Assembly (NCBI RefSeq): GCF_017873965.1
Contig: NZ_JAGGKT010000005.1
Span: forward strand, 1 to 64,000
Source: Ammoniphilus resinae
Lineage (GTDB): Bacteria; Bacillota; Bacilli; Aneurinibacillales; RAOX-1
Direction of reading: 5' to 3'
DNA: 64,000 nucleotides
Part shown: positions 60,327 through 64,000 of the stretch, in pieces
Layout: each line of letters begins with the position of its first letter
How positions within the stretch are numbered: position 1 is the first letter of the stretch
Made by a program: the position numbers and the translations under genes
Notes under the pieces: model-generated
What the model was told of the DNA's origin: nothing
Seen by the model: only the letters and a program-made list of their open reading frames with translations
The model's database searches: none

Positions 60327-60833
60327 ATGATCTATATCTATAACTGTTATGGGGGCACTCATTCTTCGGTTCTGGCAGCTGCCTATCACTTAAAACGATT
60401 AGACGAGACGCGAGAGCCAACGAAAAAGGAAATTTTAAATTCACATAATTTTAATGAGCTCGTGTACAAGGACAGAGGGAAATTGTATTTACACGGCATT
60501 GATGAGGAGGGAAATAAAGTTTATACCGTCGGACGCGGGCGATCTAAAGTATTGATCCCAGGTATGTATAATCTGATTGAAATGCTGCAAAATGAAGGGG
60601 TTTTAAATGAAAAAGTGATCTTTTCCAATTGTTCACCGACCGTTCCCCTTCCCATGACTTTCGGAGGGCTTTTCTCACGTTGGTTAAAAATAGATTTTAT
60701 CGGTGTCCCATTGCTCATCATGGGTGCTAAGCAAGCCTATCGAAATATCGTTCAATTGGTTCATTTTACGAAAGATACAGCAAAAAACACCGAATCTAAA
60801 CTCCTATTGCTAGATAATAAAAGATTTGGATAA
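60327..60833 (+). CDS. DUF3189 family protein
   Basis: About 168 residues from the ATG at 60327 (AAAGGG eight bases upstream). 'MIYIYNCYGGTHSSVLAAAYHLKRL' is the typical DUF3189 start, and 'GRGRSKVLIPGMYNL' is conserved. The family is mainly found in spore formers; molecular role unknown. A short P-loop-like 'GGTHSS' may bind a phosphate. Confidence 0.75.
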   Translation: MIYIYNCYGGTHSSVLAAAYHLKRLDETREPTKKEILNSHNFNELVYKDRGKLYLHGIDEEGNKVYTVGRGRSKVLIPGMYNLIEMLQNEGVLNEKVIFSNCSPTVPLPMTFGGLFSRWLKIDFIGVPLLIMGAKQAYRNIVQLVHFTKDTAKNTESKLLLLDNKRFG

Positions 60834-60925
60834 CTTCCATTGAGATCCAGTTGGAATGATTCATAAAGTTTTTGTACAGGGAGAAAATAGAGCTAAGCCG
60901 ATGATAAAAAAGGAGGGATTTTTCA

Positions 60926-61156
60926 ATGGATCGAGTGGAAGGAAGGGACACCTCAGCCCTTTGGATGGGGTGGATCGGAGTGATTGCTGGTATTATCTCC
61001 TTCTTTTATGCACCCGTATTGTTTGGCGGTATCGCCATTGTCCTCGGTTTAATTACGGTATTCAGCAGAGCGAACGGCCTTGGATGGTGGGCGATTGTTC
61101 TTGGAATTGTTGGCTCTGTATTAAATATGATTTTCCACGGAATTCGATGGTGGTAA
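60926..61156 (+). CDS. Small membrane protein (DUF4190-like)
   Basis: 76 residues. RBS AAAGGAGG. Two or three hydrophobic segments ('WIGVIAGIISFFYAPVLFGGIAIVLGLITVF', 'WWAIVLGIVGSVLNMIF') with a Gly-rich turn typical of DUF4190 proteins. Followed by a strong terminator. Function unknown. Confidence 0.65.
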   Translation: MDRVEGRDTSALWMGWIGVIAGIISFFYAPVLFGGIAIVLGLITVFSRANGLGWWAIVLGIVGSVLNMIFHGIRWW

Positions 61157-61165
61157 TCATGACAA

Positions 61166-61192
61166 GGGTGCTAAGGCTAGCACCCTTTTTTT
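61166..61192 (+). terminator. Terminator after small membrane protein
   Basis: GGGTGCTA AGGC TAGCACCC followed by T7. Confidence 0.92.
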
Positions 61193-61320
61193 GGTATGTG
61201 GGTTCGGATAATACTTTTCATTGCCTATTGCCACTATCCCATTGGGTCAGCGATTCAAAAGTCGACAAATGCTGCCTCTATTTCTCGGGAAATATGACGA
61301 ATGAAGTCCGATACTTCCTC

Positions 61321-61617
61321 TTAATGATCCCCGTGATTCCCTTTTTCAGGATTCGTGGCGGACCAGGCATCACGCTCCGAATCATAATCGATCATGACTC
61401 CGTCCAAAAATTCATTTCCCTTTTCCAAAATGACTTCGATGCCGGCGGTTGGCACGACTTCATCATTTGCTGTGGGATGGTCAAGGCCTAAACCGTAATG
61501 GGCATGATCGCCGTGTGAATGTGCAATAAACACTCGAAGTTTTAAGGTCTTATCCTCTTGTTCTTGGATAACCTCACTGATTTTTGCCGCTGCTGCTTCC
61601 GATAAGGTGCATTTCAT
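61321..61617 (-). CDS. HesB/IscA-like protein lacking the cluster-binding cysteines
   Basis: 98 residues. HesB-fold features: 'SEAAAAKISEVIQEQ', 'LKLRVFIAHSHGDHAHYGLGLDHPTANDEVV', 'IEVILEKGNEFLDGVMIDY', 'F..NP' in place of the terminal Cys pair ('WSATNPEKGNHGDH'). In A-type carriers the loop is GGCSGL and the tail CGCG; here both are His-rich (HSHGDHAH and HGDH). It may bind a different metal or a nucleotide-linked partner. Only one Cys (residue 3) remains. Confidence 0.7.
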   Translation of the reverse strand: MKCTLSEAAAAKISEVIQEQEDKTLKLRVFIAHSHGDHAHYGLGLDHPTANDEVVPTAGIEVILEKGNEFLDGVMIDYDSERDAWSATNPEKGNHGDH

Positions 61618-61797
61618 GGGAGAACTCCTTTCACTTGCATGGATTTGTTTTATTGTACCAAAAGTAGATGGAAATACCTAATCATCATGTGCTCCTGTTA
61701 AGGAGTTTATACTTTTCTATGCGGTAAAATCGATTTTCCTTTTCAAAAATTCGTTATATAATGAACCTTATTAATTGAATGGTAAGGGGATATTGAA

Positions 61798-62718
61798 GTG
61801 GGCGGGTATTCGCGTTTTAAAACTTTTTTTATGATTTCGTTTCTTGTTTTGGTTTGGGGTGGGATTTGGCCGATTTATAAAATTGCTCTAGCTTATTCTC
61901 CACCGCTTTTGTTTGCGGGGATGCGCACCCTGCTTGGTGGGTTGCTACTTGCGATCCCTATTTTAGCGACTTATAAAAGAATCAAGTGGAAAGAGACATG
62001 GCATATTTTTCTACTCTCCGGACTTTTTAATGCAGGGATTAATAACGGGGCAAATGCAGTTGGACTGATTTATTTTCCTGCAGGCTTGTCATCGGTAATC
62101 ACCTTTTTGCAACCGGTGATTGTTTCAATCTTTGCCTGGCTTTGGTTGAAGGAAAAATTAACTTTTGTTAAGGTGATCGGTTTATTCCTCGGTTTTCTCG
62201 GGGTGCTCGTTGTCAGCTCTCATAGCCTTTCCGGTCAGCAGTCGATCTTGGGAATTCTTTTTGCATTGATTAATGCTGTGAGTTGGGCGTTTGGGGTTAT
62301 TTATGTGAAAAAAGTGGGCTACAAGGTAGATTTTATGTGGCTGTTAGCCCTTCAGTTTATTTTTGGAGGAGTGATTCTCACAATTGCAGGGTTGAGTCTG
62401 GAGAATGTTTCGGATATCGTCTGGAATTTCCCTTATGCAGCTGGGTTGCTGTATGGGGCGATTTTTGGAGCGGCTCTGTCCTGGGTGGTCTATTTGAAAC
62501 TGATGAAAAATGGGGATACAAGTAAAGTGGCTTCTTTCACTTTTCTCGTCCCTGTCATTGCTGTATTTTGCGGGACACTGTTTTTGGGTGAACCTTTCAC
62601 CCTCTATCTCGTTATTGGATTAGGTTTGATTGCCTTCAGCATTTACTTGGTGAATAGAAGGGATCCGAAGGCTGGAATGCAAGCTGTGGCGGGTAAACAG
62701 TTGGGGTTGACGCGGTAG
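61798..62718 (+). CDS. EamA/DMT family transporter
   Basis: 306 residues, GTG start with AAGGGG 8 bases upstream. Ten membrane segments in two halves ('WGGIWPIYKIALAYSPPLLFAGMRTLLGGLLLAIP', 'FLVPVIAVFCGTLFLGEPF'). Distinct from the tandem pair at 42.5-44.4 kb. Probably exports small metabolites. Followed by ATAACGGA-type dyads (62724-62800). Confidence 0.87.
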   Translation: MGGYSRFKTFFMISFLVLVWGGIWPIYKIALAYSPPLLFAGMRTLLGGLLLAIPILATYKRIKWKETWHIFLLSGLFNAGINNGANAVGLIYFPAGLSSVITFLQPVIVSIFAWLWLKEKLTFVKVIGLFLGFLGVLVVSSHSLSGQQSILGILFALINAVSWAFGVIYVKKVGYKVDFMWLLALQFIFGGVILTIAGLSLENVSDIVWNFPYAAGLLYGAIFGAALSWVVYLKLMKNGDTSKVASFTFLVPVIAVFCGTLFLGEPFTLYLVIGLGLIAFSIYLVNRRDPKAGMQAVAGKQLGLTR

Positions 62719-62723
62719 GAATA

Positions 62724-62800
62724 ACGGAGTTTTTTTCGTTATGGCTACTTGTCTTAAAAAAATAGGCCTGACAGCGAAAAAAAATCCGTTATCAGGTCAT
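62724..62800. repeat. ATAACGGA/TCCGTTAT repeat pair
   Basis: AATAACGGAGTTTTTTTCGTTAT near 62722 and GCGAAAAAAAATCCGTTATC near 62777; members of the same short palindrome family as 33253-33445. May terminate the EamA gene. Confidence 0.6.
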
Positions 62801-62845
62801 TGTAGAATAATTTTCGGGGGACCCATAAATGAGGTCCCTCCTAAT

Positions 62846-64000
62846 CTATGTCAACCACCCCAGAGGAACAAGAACTAACTGCGGGAACAAAATGAGTAAA
62901 ATCAGTACGACCACTTCCACCAATAAAAATGGCCAAATCCCTTTCATTATATCTTCCATTCCGATTTTTCCTACTCCACACGCTACGTTGAGCACTGTTC
63001 CTACTGGAGGTGTTAACAAGCCAATACAGTTGTTGAGTATAAAGATGATTCCAAAATACACGGGATCAATTCCCGCTTCTATAACAATGGGCAGCAAAAC
63101 AGGGGTCAGGATCAACACCGTTGGCGTCAGGTCCATGGCGGTCCCAACGATAAGAACAATAATGTTGATCATAATCATCAGAAGCAAAGGATGATCCATA
63201 AACGGTGATAACCAATCTGATAGCACTTCAGGAATATTTGCCACTGTGATTAACCATGCGGAAACCATGGCTGCAGCTGCCAAGAACATGACAATACTGG
63301 ATGTTTTCGCCGAGATAGCGAAAATGGCATGCAAATCTTTAATCTTAAGTTTTCGATAAATAACAAAACCTACAAATAAAGCGTAAGCAGCAGCGACCAC
63401 AGCTGCTTCTGTCGGTGTAAATACGCCACCGCGTAGACCACCAATAATAATTACTGGCAGTAAGAGGGCCCAGAAAGCGTCTTTTATTGCAATAAGAATT
63501 TCTTTAAATGATCTTCGTGGATACAATTGCGTCGTTTCTTTACGTGAAATGTACCACCAGGTGACAGCAAGTCCAATCCCGATCATTAAGCCTGGAACAA
63601 TCCCTGCCATAAACAGTTTGGTGATTGATACTCCGCCTGTCACGCCGAATAGGATAAGTGGAATGCTTGGCGGAATGACCGGGGCGATGATTCCACCGGC
63701 GGCAATTAACCCTGTGGAGCGATTGCGATCATATCCTGCATTAACCATCATCGGTATCAGGATCGCACCAAGTGCTGCGGTATCGGCTACCGCAGATCCG
63801 GACAAGCCGGCAAAGAGCACAGCCCCGATAATCGCCACATATCCTAAGCCGCCACGAATATGTCCAACGAGTGCCAAGGCAAAATTGATAATCTTATCAG
63901 AAATCCCGCCGCGATTCATCAGCTCTCCCGCAAGAATAAAAAAGGGGATCGCCATCAACGGGAAGTTATCGGCACCACTGATTAAATTTTGCGATACAAT
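62846..64000 (-). CDS. TRAP transporter large permease (DctM), partial
   Basis: At least 384 residues; the 5' end lies outside the window. DctM features: 'NFPLMAIPFFILAGELMNRGGISDKIINFALALVGH' region, 'GLSGSAVADTAALGAILIPMM', 'NRSTGLIAAGGIIAPVIPPSIPLILFGV', 'LTPPVGTVLNVACGVGKIG'. It imports organic acids with a substrate-binding DctP and small DctQ encoded upstream (not visible). It could serve the hydroxyacid or aminotransferase pathways in the window, but this cannot be shown. A GGGACC/GGTCCC hairpin lies past the stop (62817-62841). Confidence 0.9.
   Translation of the reverse strand: MVSQNLISGADNFPLMAIPFFILAGELMNRGGISDKIINFALALVGHIRGGLGYVAIIGAVLFAGLSGSAVADTAALGAILIPMMVNAGYDRNRSTGLIAAGGIIAPVIPPSIPLILFGVTGGVSITKLFMAGIVPGLMIGIGLAVTWWYISRKETTQLYPRRSFKEILIAIKDAFWALLLPVIIIGGLRGGVFTPTEAAVVAAAYALFVGFVIYRKLKIKDLHAIFAISAKTSSIVMFLAAAAMVSAWLITVANIPEVLSDWLSPFMDHPLLLMIMINIIVLIVGTAMDLTPTVLILTPVLLPIVIEAGIDPVYFGIIFILNNCIGLLTPPVGTVLNVACGVGKIGMEDIMKGIWPFLLVEVVVLILLILFPQLVLVPLGWLT

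Overview
The window is chromosomal DNA of an endospore-forming member of the Bacillales. It carries a complete GerA-type germinant receptor operon, strong AGGAGG-type ribosome binding sites, frequent TTG/GTG starts, and homologues of Bacillus subtilis YcnK/YcnJ/YcnI, YitT, YckD and SwrC. An ectoine/hydroxyectoine operon, several catabolic dehydrogenase clusters and a TRAP transporter suggest a metabolically versatile, osmotolerant soil or environmental bacterium, possibly near Paenibacillaceae/Brevibacillus-like lineages. The genus cannot be fixed from the sequence alone. I saw no rRNA, tRNA, transposase, phage or CRISPR array.

Layout. 0.1-5 kb: SLH-domain secreted protein, SDR, YitT membrane protein with a tiny zinc-ribbon protein, other small proteins and a YckD-like protein, all on the minus strand. 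5-8.1 kb: catabolic cluster of IclR regulator, GSAM-like aminotransferase and RraA-like aldolase, whose two upstream regions share a palindrome. 8.2-12 kb: cobalamin riboswitch with terminator controlling class Ib ribonucleotide reductase nrdI-nrdE-nrdF. 12-13.8 kb: TIM-barrel epimerase-like gene, then an unusual non-coding region of strictly 21-bp-phased repeats. 13.8-17 kb: ectABCD. 17.3-23.1 kb: orphan histidine kinase, small basic protein between inverted-repeat elements, HAD phosphatase, YtkA-like lipoprotein/CcdA/thioredoxin-like operon and a NarL-type two-component pair. 23.3-26.6 kb: SDR, lipoprotein, nitroreductase under a 24-bp palindrome, GntR regulator. 26.7-30.5 kb: hydroxyacid dehydrogenase, succinate-semialdehyde-type dehydrogenase and iron alcohol dehydrogenase. 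30.7-33.1 kb: LysE exporter and allantoinase-like amidohydrolase.

33.5-36.3 kb: copper module ycnK-ycnJ-ycnI. 36.6-41 kb: RND efflux adaptor plus pump. 41-42.4 kb: histidine phosphatase and a TetR regulator separated by two identical-architecture operators. 42.5-44.4 kb: two tandem paralogous EamA transporters. 44.4-45.9 kb: a duplicated cassette of very small genes and a five-copy 52-bp tandem repeat. 46-49.5 kb: YcdB-like secreted protein, SRAP protein, hemolysin III. 49.7-55.4 kb: FMN glutamate-synthase-like protein followed by gerA-gerC-small D-like subunit-gerB. 55.5-57.6 kb: cytochrome P450 and SDR. 57.7-60.2 kb: feoA-feoB-FeoB-associated protein under a Fur-box-like site. 60.3-62.7 kb: small proteins, a cysteine-poor HesB-like protein and an EamA transporter. 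62.8-64 kb: TRAP large permease cut by the window edge.

The most unusual material lies between genes: the duplicated small-ORF cassette (44.4-45.4 kb), the 21-bp-phased arrays (13.06-13.73 kb), the 52-bp array (45.5-45.77 kb) and at least three families of interspersed palindromic elements. Annotation rests on reading protein sequences and local DNA patterns only; no database search was run.
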